Shown here in pieces: positions 33,631 through 42,779 of a DNA stretch of 64,000 bases. The translations under genes and the position numbers were made by a program. This stretch comes from Cryomorpha sp963741985 (lineage in GTDB: Bacteria > Bacteroidota > Bacteroidia > Flavobacteriales_D > Cryomorphaceae), in contig CAVUKD010000001.1 in assembly GCA_963741985.1 (NCBI GenBank), positions 496,001-560,000 on the forward strand, read 5' to 3'. The notes below the pieces were generated by a model. The model did not search any database, was not told where the DNA came from, and saw nothing but the letters and a program-made list of their open reading frames with translations. Positions within the stretch are counted from its first letter, which is position 1. Every line of letters begins with the position of its first letter.

Positions 33631-34905
33631 ATGAAAATCACATCTGCGGAGGAAGCTGTATCAAAAATCAAATCCAACAACCGGGTATTCATTCAGGGAG
33701 CTGCTATGACTCCAATTGCTTTAATAAAAGCATTGTGCGCTAACTCTGAAGGACTTTCCAATGTGGAACTCATCCACATGCATACCGAAGGAGAAGCCCC
33801 CTACGCACGACCGGAATTTAGCGATCGTTTTAAAGTCAACACCCTCTTCACCAGTGCCAATGTGCGCCAAGCTGTGAATGGAGATAATGGCGATTATATT
33901 CCGATTTTTCTGAGCGAGATTCATCTCCTTTTCAAAAATAATATCCTACCTATCGATGTGGCCGTCATTCAGGTTTCTCCGCCCGACAAGCACGGTTACT
34001 GCTCACTTGGAACTTCCATTGACGTGACACTCACAGTCATCGAATCAGCCAAAATCGTGATCGCTCAAATCAATCCGCAGGTGCCACGCTCACATGGCGA
34101 CGGCATCGTGCACCGAGATAAGATCGACTTCGGAGTGGAAGTGGACACACCAATTTACAGTCCCTCACCTGCTCAGCCCACGGACATTGAAAAAAGGATT
34201 GGCAAGCATGTAGCCTCATTGGTTGAAGACGGCGCCACACTTCAAATGGGAATCGGTGCCATTCCAAATGCGGCTTTAACCAATCTTACTAACCACCGAG
34301 GCCTCGGAATTCATACCGAAATGTTTTCGGATGGTATTTTGCCACTGATCGAAAACGGCGTGATCACCGGCGAATACAAAGTTATAAAACCCGGCAAAAT
34401 CGTTAGTTGCTTTGCTGAGGGATCGCCCCGACTATATGACTTTATTGATGACAATCCGATCGTACATCTAAAAGAAGCTGCTTATACAAACGACACAGCC
34501 ATCATTCGCCAGAACCCAAAAGTGACTGCCATCAACAGTGCCATAGAAATTGACCTAACGGGCCAGGTTTGTGCAGATACAATCGGCCGGTATCAATACT
34601 CAGGTGTCGGTGGACAAATGGATTTCATCCGAGGTGCGTCCCTCTCAAAGGGTGGCAAAGCGATCTTCGCGCTTCCATCCATCACCCGCAAGGGGCAATC
34701 TAAACTGGTATCCACGCTCAAGGATGGAGCCGGCGTAACCACCACCCGCGCCCATGTGCACTACGTAGTAACCGAGTACGGCTGGGTAAACCTTTTCGGA
34801 AAAAACCTGAAACAGCGCGCACAGGCACTCATCTCCATCGCCCACCCCGACCACCGTGAGCAATTGGAGCGCGAGGCTTTTGCTGCACATATAAATAGCA
34901 TTTAG
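33631..34905 (+). CDS. Acetyl-CoA hydrolase/transferase family protein
   Basis: 424 residues from MKITSAEEAVSKIKSNNRVF (ATG 33631; the frame is open further upstream but without homology). The family pattern is complete: IQGAAMTPIALIKAL, HMHTEGEAPYARPEFSDRFK, VAVIQVSPPDKHGYCSLGTS, MGIGAIPNAALTNLT, IHTEMFSDGILPLIENGVIT (probable active-site glutamate), RQNPKVTAINSAIEIDLTGQ, DFIRGASLSKGGKAIFALPS and EYGWVNLFGKNLKQRAQALI. It transfers CoA between short acids such as acetate, succinate or 4-hydroxybutyrate (Cat1/4Hbt type). Cytosolic. No other pathway genes are adjacent. Confidence 0.9.
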   Translation: MKITSAEEAVSKIKSNNRVFIQGAAMTPIALIKALCANSEGLSNVELIHMHTEGEAPYARPEFSDRFKVNTLFTSANVRQAVNGDNGDYIPIFLSEIHLLFKNNILPIDVAVIQVSPPDKHGYCSLGTSIDVTLTVIESAKIVIAQINPQVPRSHGDGIVHRDKIDFGVEVDTPIYSPSPAQPTDIEKRIGKHVASLVEDGATLQMGIGAIPNAALTNLTNHRGLGIHTEMFSDGILPLIENGVITGEYKVIKPGKIVSCFAEGSPRLYDFIDDNPIVHLKEAAYTNDTAIIRQNPKVTAINSAIEIDLTGQVCADTIGRYQYSGVGGQMDFIRGASLSKGGKAIFALPSITRKGQSKLVSTLKDGAGVTTTRAHVHYVVTEYGWVNLFGKNLKQRAQALISIAHPDHREQLEREAFAAHINSI

Positions 34906-34981
34906 TAGATCCCCACATGACAATAATCATATGCTAGGCCGAATACCCGCCATACATTTGTCCCAACAAAACAAAGAAAAA

Positions 34982-35545
34982 ATGAAAACACAAATTCTCA
35001 CAATGCTCTTTATTTGGGTCGGAGCCTTATTCACACCCACCCAAAAATACACGGTAAACAAAGCACCCTCAAGTCTTCAAATATTGGGTACTTCTTCCGT
35101 TCACGATTGGGAAATGAACGCCGAGAACTTCACCGGAACTGCCTCCATTTCGGAAGATAATGATCTAACCATTGAACAACTTGGATTTAGTATGAAGGTG
35201 GAAGATCTCAAAAGTGAACATTCATCAATGGATGATAACACATACGAGGCGCTGAAATCGGACAAATTTCCAAACATTAAATACGAGATGTTGAAAACAC
35301 TCAGCACGAAAAAAGAGGGTGCCAATTACACAATTCAAACCAGCGGAAAACTCACCATTGCCGGAACCACGAAGGATGTGAATATAACTGTAAAAGCCAT
35401 TAAAACAGGTACTGCAGTGCAATTCTCGGGCCAATACACTTTGAATATGACCGACTATGGGGTGGATCCACCGACCGCAGTGTGGGGCACCATCAAAACA
35501 GGAAACGAAATAATAGTAAAATTTAACGTTGAATATAAAATCTAA
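34982..35545 (+). CDS. YceI family protein
   Basis: 187 residues from MKTQILTMLFIWVGALFTPT; the first 19 residues look like a signal peptide. The YceI lipocalin-like barrel is evident in YTVNKAPSSLQILGTSSVHD, GFSMKVEDLKSEHSSMDDNT, YEALKSDKFPNIKYEMLKTL, LTIAGTTKDVNITVKAIKTG and MTDYGVDPPTAVWGTIKTGN. YceI proteins bind isoprenoid-like lipids in the periplasm. The gene lies 25 bp before a porin-like gene and near a second YceI-like gene at 36928. Confidence 0.9.
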   Translation: MKTQILTMLFIWVGALFTPTQKYTVNKAPSSLQILGTSSVHDWEMNAENFTGTASISEDNDLTIEQLGFSMKVEDLKSEHSSMDDNTYEALKSDKFPNIKYEMLKTLSTKKEGANYTIQTSGKLTIAGTTKDVNITVKAIKTGTAVQFSGQYTLNMTDYGVDPPTAVWGTIKTGNEIIVKFNVEYKI

Positions 35546-35570
35546 TCACACGAAACAAAATAATCACACC

Positions 35571-36845
35571 ATGAAAACAACAATTAAAATATCAGCCTTT
35601 CTTTTTCTGCTTTTCGCAACCTTCAATGGCTATGCGCAGCAAAACAGACAATTGCAATTTTTTAGACCCGTTGGTCAAGAAGGACTCAATGTGTTTGAGA
35701 CATCAAAAGCCGATACCATCCCTTTTACCGGTCTCTATGTAAGAGTAGGTGGCGACTTCGCAATGCAATTTCAATCGCTTGATCACAGCAGTGAGGTAGA
35801 TACTCTGGTACAGCTCGGATCTGATTTTAACTTGCCTACCGCAAACCTTAACCTCGACGTGCAATTGGCAGATGGGATGCGTATGCACCTACGCACCTTC
35901 CTTTCTTCTCGTCACCACCAGGAATCTTGGGTAAAAGGGGGTCATATTCAAATTGATAAATTGGATTTTATAAAACCCGGCTTTCTCGAAGGATTTATGA
36001 ATATTGCCACCGTGCGTATTGGGTTGGATGAATTCAATTATGGAGATGCTCACTTCAGAAGAACCGACAATGCAAGAGCCATATACAACCCATTTGTTGG
36101 AAATTACATTATGGATTCTTACTCTACGGAAGCTTTTGGTGAATTGACACTCCAAAAAAGTGGATGGCTTGGTGTAGTGGGTCTCTCAAATGGAAAGCTT
36201 AATCAAAATGTGACTGTAACTGACAAAACCGACAACAAGGTTTCATTATATGGGAAACTGGGCTATGACAGCCAGGTATCTGAAGATCTACGACTCAGAC
36301 TTACCGCCTCTGCTTATGTAAATAAAGGTACCTCAACCGGAGCATGGCTTTACGGAGGAGACCGCTCAGGTAGCCGATACTATCATGTTATGGAACCAGA
36401 AGGCGCTGGAGACAATGCTTTCAGCGGCAGATTCAATGCGCGCTTTACCGAACTCACCGCCATTCAGATCAACCCTTTCATCAAATTCAAAGGACTCGAA
36501 TTCTTCGGAATTTATGAAGTAGCAAGTGGATCAGCCGATAAGGGTAATGGAGTAACAGAAGGTTCCTTCACCCAGGTAGCCGGAGAATTGGTTTACCGAT
36601 TTGGAAGTAGAGAACAATTGTATGTGGGTGGCCGCTACAATACCGTATCCGGATCTTCCATTGACGGAGGTGCCGATATGAAAATCGACCGTCTTAATAT
36701 TGGTGCTGGTTGGTTCCTTACCAACAACGTAATGGCAAAATTGGAATACGTAGATCAAAATTATTCCGGCGATGGATGGAATGGCTCTACATTCCAGGGA
36801 GGTCAATTCAACGGGATCGTACTAGAAGCAGCCATTAGCTTCTAA
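35571..36845 (+). CDS. Outer-membrane porin-like protein
   Basis: 424 residues from MKTTIKISAFLFLLFATFNG with signal cleavage near YAQ-QN. The mature part has alternating amphipathic strands: GLYVRVGGDFAMQFQSLDHS, LNLDVQLADGMRMHLRTFLS, DKVSLYGKLGYDSQVSEDLR-like, LYVGGRYNTVSGSS, NVMAKLEYVDQNYSG, and it ends GIVLEAAISF, a classic C-terminal aromatic barrel strand. Probably a 16-stranded porin-like barrel. Between two YceI genes, so it may act on the same lipid or quinone. A strong terminator follows. Confidence 0.75.
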   Translation: MKTTIKISAFLFLLFATFNGYAQQNRQLQFFRPVGQEGLNVFETSKADTIPFTGLYVRVGGDFAMQFQSLDHSSEVDTLVQLGSDFNLPTANLNLDVQLADGMRMHLRTFLSSRHHQESWVKGGHIQIDKLDFIKPGFLEGFMNIATVRIGLDEFNYGDAHFRRTDNARAIYNPFVGNYIMDSYSTEAFGELTLQKSGWLGVVGLSNGKLNQNVTVTDKTDNKVSLYGKLGYDSQVSEDLRLRLTASAYVNKGTSTGAWLYGGDRSGSRYYHVMEPEGAGDNAFSGRFNARFTELTAIQINPFIKFKGLEFFGIYEVASGSADKGNGVTEGSFTQVAGELVYRFGSREQLYVGGRYNTVSGSSIDGGADMKIDRLNIGAGWFLTNNVMAKLEYVDQNYSGDGWNGSTFQGGQFNGIVLEAAISF

Positions 36846-36870
36846 CTTACCTATGAGACAATCAAATCTA

Positions 36871-36900
36871 AAATTAAGGGGCTTCGGCCCCTTAATTTTA
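36871..36900 (+). terminator. Perfect hairpin terminator after the porin-like gene
   Basis: AAATTAAGGGGC and GCCCCTTAATTT pair perfectly around a TTCG tetraloop; a T-rich stretch follows. It separates the YceI-porin pair from the second YceI-like gene. Confidence 0.9.
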
Positions 36901-36927
36901 TTTCATTTTTTAAAGCCTCAAAGCGTA

Positions 36928-37512
36928 ATGAGACATGTATTAATCTTTATTTTTTTTGGCCTTTTTACCCTTTCGGGAAATGCCCAGGAATGGAGAAAAG
37001 CCAGCATTCTGCCCCAAAGCAAGATTTTTCTGCACGGCGTATCGAATGTCAATTCATTCTCTTGCGAAGTTTGCGGAACCGACGAAGTTACTACGTTGAA
37101 TCTATTCTTTTCCTCTGAGGGCAAACAACTTCTTTTTGATGAAAATGAATACCGAATACCTATCAAAAACTTCCTTTGTGAAAACAGCCGGATGACCGCT
37201 GACTTGCAGGAAGCCCTAAGAATGGATATTTATCCTGCCATGAGCTTAGAGCTCAAAGCACTCTCAAATCTCCCTGATTCAACCCAATTTCCACAAGCAA
37301 GATTGCAAATCAGCCTTGCGGGAAAATCCAATACCTACGACCTCACATACGCCTGCACCCGCATGTCTGAAAACTTCTACCATGTGGTTCTAACCCGCGA
37401 TTTCAATATGTCCGAATTTGGCATCGATCCACCAACCGCCTTGATGGGATTGATAAAAGTGAAAGAAAAAATAGAAATCGAATTGGATCTGTATATTCTT
37501 TTAGGGCAATAG
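36928..37512 (+). CDS. YceI-like protein
   Basis: 194 residues from MRHVLIFIFFGLFTLSGNAQ. The YceI pattern is present but divergent: SKIFLHGVSNVNSFSCEVCG, LFDENEYRIPIKNFLCENSR, LQISLAGKSNTYDLTYACTR, and FNMSEFGIDPPTALMGLIKV at the end, matching the DYGVDPP-A-GxI signature of the upstream YceI. Four cysteines in the N-terminal half are atypical. Probably a periplasmic lipid-binding paralogue. The start was chosen because the preceding hairpin terminator overlaps the longer frame. Confidence 0.8.
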   Translation: MRHVLIFIFFGLFTLSGNAQEWRKASILPQSKIFLHGVSNVNSFSCEVCGTDEVTTLNLFFSSEGKQLLFDENEYRIPIKNFLCENSRMTADLQEALRMDIYPAMSLELKALSNLPDSTQFPQARLQISLAGKSNTYDLTYACTRMSENFYHVVLTRDFNMSEFGIDPPTALMGLIKVKEKIEIELDLYILLGQ

Positions 37513-37686
37513 GAGGCTCTCCTATCACCTTCGGTATCAATATTAAATTGATTCATGTAAATTTACCGCATAAAATGATAGATAGGTCGGCGGGTATTTA
37601 ATTGAGATTAGGCCATCCATATCTCCGAAACGTTCGTTAAAATTTACCATGTTAAGAAACGAATTATCCCAGTGAATTTGAAATTA

Positions 37687-39240
37687 ATGAAAAAGCAAAT
37701 ATTTCTTTCTCCATTCGTATTATTTTTATGCCTTCTCCCAAAAATTTACCAGGCTCAAAGTACGGCTCCCGTTGAAATACAATGGGATCAAACAATTGAC
37801 AAAAACTATAATGACAACGCTGCCAGTGTTGCGCTAAGCCCTGACGGAAGTATCGGGGTTGGCGGGAATTCTTTTAGCGGATATTCTTTTGATCACGGCC
37901 TACTCGCCAAGCTAAATAGTGAAGGGGATACGATATGGATTAAAGATCTTCCTGACTGTGAAAATATAATCTCCATGGTTGCCAATTGGGACGGTGGATA
38001 TACGGTGACCGGTCTCTCCTTTCCTGCTGCTTTGTTTCAGTATGGTTCCTATTACGTAGCCCGGCTGAGTAATTCGGGCACGATAATGTGGAGCCATTCC
38101 TATGGTGGCCCAGCACGAACAGAAAAACCCTTTTCAATAAGCCACACTTCTGATAGTGGTTATATTATAGCAGGAGCTGCTCTTGGCCCAGATAGCTTGG
38201 TAACCAACTACAAAGGTGGAGGCAGCGACGCATGGGTGGTGAAGATTGACAGTGTGGGAATACTCCAATGGCAAAATGGGTACGGTGGTGATGGTCAAGA
38301 CCGAATACAAGCTATAATTGAAACAAGCGATGGTGGCTATGCAATGGCAGGAATGTCTGACACCCAAGATAATGGAGATGTTATAGGCGTGCAAGGCTTT
38401 TCGGATTATTGGCTTGTGAAAACAGATGTTTATGGCGCTGTGGAATGGACAAAAACGTATGGAGGTTCCTATATTGAAGCAGCCAACACTATTATTGAAA
38501 CTTCAGATGGTGGATATGCCGTTTCCGGGCGCACCTATTCGGCGGATGGAGATGTAACTGGTAATCATGGAGACTCTGATTATTGGATACTTAAAGTCAA
38601 CCAATCCGGCGACCTGCAATGGGAAAGAAACTATGGATCGTATCAGTATGACAAGCCATATTCACTTATTCAGACCAGTGATGGCGGCTATGTCATTTCG
38701 GGAGATGTGCATTCGGGCGGCGACGATGTCACAAATATTGAACCGGGATATTCGAGCTATGCGTGGATACTAAAAATTGATAGCGCCGGTGTACCCTTAT
38801 GGAATTTTGGTATTGGAAATGATCTCGGAAATGGGTTTTTCCCTAATTATCCGATGGTGCCCACCAGCGATGGCGGATATGTCTTGGTCGGCACTACAAT
38901 TGGCGACCCCCATTATGAGAGTATTGTATTTAACAATAATATATGGATCGTAAAATTGGGAGGCACCACAGATTTGGACGAAGCAAACAACGATTTGAAA
39001 CTCTCTTTATTTCCAAATCCGGCTAAAACTGAACTGTACATAAAATCAGCAACTGAGACAATTAATCAAATCTGCATTTACGACATAATGGGTAAAGATG
39101 TGATTACGATAGAAAATTCTCAAAATTATTCAGCCAATCGAAAAATCAGAATCGATGTAAGTAAACTCCCTGCGGGAAACTATTTCCTGAAGGCTAACAC
39201 TTCGAAAGGTATTGTGAGTATGCCTTGGATAAAAAATTGA
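37687..39240 (+). CDS. T9SS cargo beta-propeller protein
   Basis: 517 residues from MKKQIFLSPFVLFLCLLPKI. Seven or so blades of about 55 residues with the pattern TSDSGYIIAG ... SDYWLVKTD..G...W...YGG, i.e. a delta-60/Kelch-like propeller. The C-terminus LFPNPAKTELYIKSATETIN to KLPAGNYFLKANTSKGIVSM PWIKN is a type A sorting domain. Secreted or surface-anchored by T9SS. Ligand unknown. Confidence 0.85.
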   Translation: MKKQIFLSPFVLFLCLLPKIYQAQSTAPVEIQWDQTIDKNYNDNAASVALSPDGSIGVGGNSFSGYSFDHGLLAKLNSEGDTIWIKDLPDCENIISMVANWDGGYTVTGLSFPAALFQYGSYYVARLSNSGTIMWSHSYGGPARTEKPFSISHTSDSGYIIAGAALGPDSLVTNYKGGGSDAWVVKIDSVGILQWQNGYGGDGQDRIQAIIETSDGGYAMAGMSDTQDNGDVIGVQGFSDYWLVKTDVYGAVEWTKTYGGSYIEAANTIIETSDGGYAVSGRTYSADGDVTGNHGDSDYWILKVNQSGDLQWERNYGSYQYDKPYSLIQTSDGGYVISGDVHSGGDDVTNIEPGYSSYAWILKIDSAGVPLWNFGIGNDLGNGFFPNYPMVPTSDGGYVLVGTTIGDPHYESIVFNNNIWIVKLGGTTDLDEANNDLKLSLFPNPAKTELYIKSATETINQICIYDIMGKDVITIENSQNYSANRKIRIDVSKLPAGNYFLKANTSKGIVSMPWIKN

Positions 39241-39355
39241 TCCAGACCGCCCTAGTGATCTACATTCGAAACTTTCGCTCAATGGGCTTCCAATCACTCT
39301 GATCAAATATCCTCCAAAAATCGACGTTTAGAAAAAAACCTCTACTAAAACTGCC

Positions 39356-39970
39356 TTACAAGGATTCCCTCTTCTTGTAATACCTGTCAATAAAGGGCTG
39401 AATAATAAATATCAGGATAAAAACGAAGCGGGCAATCGGAAGACTAACAAAAGCCAATACCCCAGCTAAGATCCATATGATTAAAGGATTCAGTGCTCTT
39501 ACCTTTTGCCATCTTAGCTCATTGGTAGTTATATCTCCGCGCTGATTAGCAGTTCTCATTATATTGCTAACCATCAAATAACTGAAAAGGCCTATAAAAC
39601 TCAAATTAACGCAGTAAAATACAAAAGGCCCGGTATAATTGATTCCCTGCACATAAAAGGCCGTAGAGAAAGGCAGCAAAACAATACATAGAAGCAGGAA
39701 AATATTCAACCATAAGAGCCTATTTGACATCTCGGTAACATAGCGCATCATGCGCAAATTTGAAACCCAGTATAAGGCCGTTACCAAAAAACTGACCAAC
39801 AATCCAATAAAACTTGGAATCAGGCTCTGCAAGACGCGAAGCGTTCCGTATTCGCCGATAGCCCGTGAAGAAGGAATCGTAATTTCAAGAATCAAAAGCG
39901 TCATTGCTATTGAAAAAACGGCATCGTTGAAGCTTTTTACTCTCTCCTTTTCGTAAAATATATTGTCCAT
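39356..39970 (-). CDS. TMEM175-family potassium channel
   Basis: 204 residues with six membrane segments. The N-terminal signature VKSFNDAVFSIAMTLLILEI is the RxxxFSD-AxxxIAxTLLxxxI pattern of the first helix, with the F-S-D triad appearing as F-N-D. Other helices: SLIPSFIGLLVSFLVTALYW, LLWLNIFLLLCIVLLPFSTA, GPFVFYCVNLSFIGLFSYLM, LIIWILAGVLAFVSLPIARF. Bacterial members are K+ leak channels that set membrane potential. The usual length of one six-helix unit. The start at 39970 follows directly from a probable short leader. Confidence 0.85.
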   Translation of the reverse strand: MDNIFYEKERVKSFNDAVFSIAMTLLILEITIPSSRAIGEYGTLRVLQSLIPSFIGLLVSFLVTALYWVSNLRMMRYVTEMSNRLLWLNIFLLLCIVLLPFSTAFYVQGINYTGPFVFYCVNLSFIGLFSYLMVSNIMRTANQRGDITTNELRWQKVRALNPLIIWILAGVLAFVSLPIARFVFILIFIIQPFIDRYYKKRESL

Positions 39971-40076
39971 AGAGAGGCTTTGTTGAAAAATCTGAAAGGG
40001 AAAATAGGCTTTAAATTAGACGAGCAATGTACAAATTAAGCCCGTGCTCCCAAACCCATATATGCCCACAGTGAAC

Positions 40077-40724
40077 TTACGCAAACCACTTATTCTCAAT
40101 TGCTAGTTTCACCGCTTCCGCTTTGGATGAAACCTGAATTTTTCCGTAAATATTGTGGATATGATTCCGCACGGTTTTCTCGCTGATAGTTAGTTCGTCT
40201 GCGATGGTTTTGTACGACTTGGCTTCCGCCAAAAGAGCTAATATTTCAATCTCTCTTTTGGTAAGTTCAAAAGACTCCGGAGTAGATGAATTGCTGCTTC
40301 TACCGCGTATCATACCCAGAGCTATGGATGCAATAACCGGCGACATTGGCAGACGATTTTCCATCACGTCGTGCAATGCGCGGTGAATGTTTTGAGGTTT
40401 TTCTCCCTTCAACAGATAGCCTGAAGCTCCGGCTAAAATGGCATCAAACACCATTTCTTCCTGATCGAAAATGGAAAGCATAATCACTTTTACATTGGGT
40501 ACCAAAATCTTCAATTTGGCAGTGGCCGAAATACCATTAAGCACGGGCATGTCGATATCCATCAGCACCACATCGGCCGGTATATCAGCTTGTAGAAATG
40601 TATGAATAAGCTCTTTGCCATTTTTTGAAGCGAACAACACTTCCACATCATCAAACATTCCTAAGGCATCGCAAAGGGTTTTGCGAAATGTGGTATTATC
40701 TTCTGCTATGGCCAGTTTTATCAT
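40077..40724 (-). CDS. NarL/LuxR-type response regulator
   Basis: 215 residues. Receiver domain 1-120: acidic pair E8-D9, phosphoacceptor D56 in VVLMDIDMPVLNG, S/T in VIMLSI, K in GYLLKGEKPQ. A LuxR-type HTH at about 150-210: LTKREIEILALLAEAKSYKT, IADELTISEKTVRNHIHNIY GKIQ. It is the partner of the upstream histidine kinase (58-bp gap, same direction). Target genes are not identifiable. Confidence 0.93.
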   Translation of the reverse strand: MIKLAIAEDNTTFRKTLCDALGMFDDVEVLFASKNGKELIHTFLQADIPADVVLMDIDMPVLNGISATAKLKILVPNVKVIMLSIFDQEEMVFDAILAGASGYLLKGEKPQNIHRALHDVMENRLPMSPVIASIALGMIRGRSSNSSTPESFELTKREIEILALLAEAKSYKTIADELTISEKTVRNHIHNIYGKIQVSSKAEAVKLAIENKWFA

Positions 40725-40781
40725 TGAAGGGTAAATTTAGCTCGAAAAACGGATAATCTCAATAGGACATTTGTTTCATTT

Positions 40782-42674
40782 TTAAAACGAAATTTCCAGC
40801 TGAAACCCTTTACCGGCAATCGATTCAATCTGCAATTTTGCACTCATATCCTTAGCGCGCTCCCGCATATTATCCAGACCGTAATGTGCAATATTATCGT
40901 TTTTAAAATCAGTACTCCCCGCACCATTATCGCTTATCGAAACGAACAACCCCGGTATTGTAGAAAAGCAAATCTTCACGGTATCAGCTTCGGAATGTTT
41001 CAATACATTTTGCAATGCTTCCTGTATAATTCTAAATAAATTGAGTGCTGTGAGTGAATTGAGTTCCAAAGGAATTTTTACTTCATTCCTTATCTCACAT
41101 TTTAAGCCTTCCGGCAAAATACGCAGCGCATAAGCTTTTACTCTTTTGATAAAATCTGTGAGGTCAAATACATCTTGATGAATAGCCCAAATCGTATCAC
41201 GCAATACTTCAACACTCTGCGATGCTTCCTCTTTGATTTTTTCCAATTCGGGAATAGAGTCATTATCCCCCATCTTAACTTGCATCATATTCACCCGCAT
41301 GGCAATACTGGTGAGCTGCGCACCTACATTGTCGTGCAAGTCTTTTGAAATACGCGATCGCTCGGCTTCCAATGCCGCCGCATTTTTCAATTTTTGAATT
41401 TTGCGACGGTAACGCAATAACAAGAAAACGCCAATAATGACCAGAAGTAAAACAAACGCTATTCCTATTCCTGCATAGAGTCGATTTTGGCTTGTTCGTT
41501 TTTCACCCTCCAGTTCCAGCGCCTGAATTTCCAATTGTTGCTCCTTCTTCTCGGTCTCATACTTCTTTTGCAGCTCCATGGCTTTGCCTTCCATTTGTGC
41601 CAGGTGCAAACTGTCACGAATTTCCTTTGCGGCCATCAGGGAATTGTAAAGTGCCTTGTCATACTTTCGTACCTTAACCAATGCGAGCCGAAAGTCGATT
41701 TTTTGTTTTAAGTCAACATCGGTATAGCGCGTGTGCAACTTCTGCGCTTTTTCCAGATTTTCTTCAATTTTCTCAAAATCGCCAATGATTAAATTGCGCG
41801 CAGCGTGCTGATAGTAATTGGATGCGAGGGCATGGTAATTTTCGAGCTTTTCGTTGATTTCAATCGCCTTGTTCAAATAAGTATTCGACTCTTCGAGGTT
41901 TCCATTAAAATAAAGAGAAGAAGCTAAGTTGTGGTAGGATTTTGCAAGGCCCCAAAGATTGTTTTCGGCTTCTTGAATTTCAATCGCTTTTTTAAAATAA
42001 AACAAGGACGAATCAGTATTATCGCCTTCAAATACCTGTGCCAGGTTTAAGTAGGCTATCGATTCAAAATACTTCGATTCTATTTTTGCAGAAGCACGCA
42101 AAACGCGATAAAAATAGTTATGAGCATCCTCCATCCGATCGAGGCTGAGGTATATTAAACCGATATTATTTACGGTGCTGGTATATCCACGAAGTTGGCC
42201 AATTTTCTCAAAAAGCACCTCGGCCTTGTGGTAAAAATAGCGTGCAGAGTCAAGCTTTTCCTGATTCCAGTATATTAGCCCTATATTATTGAATGCCGAC
42301 GCAATCATATTGGTATCTGCATAGTTTTCGGCTAAGGCCAGTCCCTCCCTGTAAAAAAAGAGCGCGCTATCGGGCTTATTCATCACATCGTATGGTACTC
42401 CACGGTTTACCACAACACGGGGCAAAAGTGTATTCAACTCATTTTGCTTTGCTGAAGACGCCACTTCCGCTAAATAAGCTGCCGCCAAAGCGGGCTCGCT
42501 GTACATGATTTCAAATGCGGCACCAACCGACTGTATCACCCAGGCCGAATCGCGGTCTTGTATTTCGATTGTGCGAAGTGAATCGATTTTTGTCTGTCCT
42601 TTTGCCGAAAAGCAGAAACACAACCCAAAGAGAAAAATTGAAAAAAAAGCTCCTAAAAACCGCAGTAAATGCAT
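40782..42674 (-). CDS. TPR histidine kinase (HisKA_3)
   Basis: 630 residues. Signal sequence MHLLRFLGAFFSIFLFGLC, then about 330 residues of TPR repeats (AFNNIGLIYWNQEKLDSARY, TSTVNNIGLIYLSLDRMEDA, YHNLASSLYFNGNLEESNTY), a coiled coil, one membrane helix (AGIGIAFVLLLVIIGVFLLL), HisKA_3 dimerisation helix with the phospho-histidine in ISKDLHDNVGAQLTSIAMRV, and HATPase_c (IIQEALQNVLKHSEADTVKI, SISDNGAGSTDF, YGLDNMRERAKDM). The sensor faces the periplasm; the kinase is cytosolic. Pairs with the regulator at 40077. The stimulus is unknown. Confidence 0.92.
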   Translation of the reverse strand: MHLLRFLGAFFSIFLFGLCFCFSAKGQTKIDSLRTIEIQDRDSAWVIQSVGAAFEIMYSEPALAAAYLAEVASSAKQNELNTLLPRVVVNRGVPYDVMNKPDSALFFYREGLALAENYADTNMIASAFNNIGLIYWNQEKLDSARYFYHKAEVLFEKIGQLRGYTSTVNNIGLIYLSLDRMEDAHNYFYRVLRASAKIESKYFESIAYLNLAQVFEGDNTDSSLFYFKKAIEIQEAENNLWGLAKSYHNLASSLYFNGNLEESNTYLNKAIEINEKLENYHALASNYYQHAARNLIIGDFEKIEENLEKAQKLHTRYTDVDLKQKIDFRLALVKVRKYDKALYNSLMAAKEIRDSLHLAQMEGKAMELQKKYETEKKEQQLEIQALELEGEKRTSQNRLYAGIGIAFVLLLVIIGVFLLLRYRRKIQKLKNAAALEAERSRISKDLHDNVGAQLTSIAMRVNMMQVKMGDNDSIPELEKIKEEASQSVEVLRDTIWAIHQDVFDLTDFIKRVKAYALRILPEGLKCEIRNEVKIPLELNSLTALNLFRIIQEALQNVLKHSEADTVKICFSTIPGLFVSISDNGAGSTDFKNDNIAHYGLDNMRERAKDMSAKLQIESIAGKGFQLEISF

Positions 42675-42779
42675 AAAAAGTGACCGTTTTACGCCGAAAG
42701 ATAAAAATTTGGTACAAATGTTCTATTTACCAGAAGGAAACTACAAAATACCTTAGACCTAAATTAAAAACCTAAAAAT

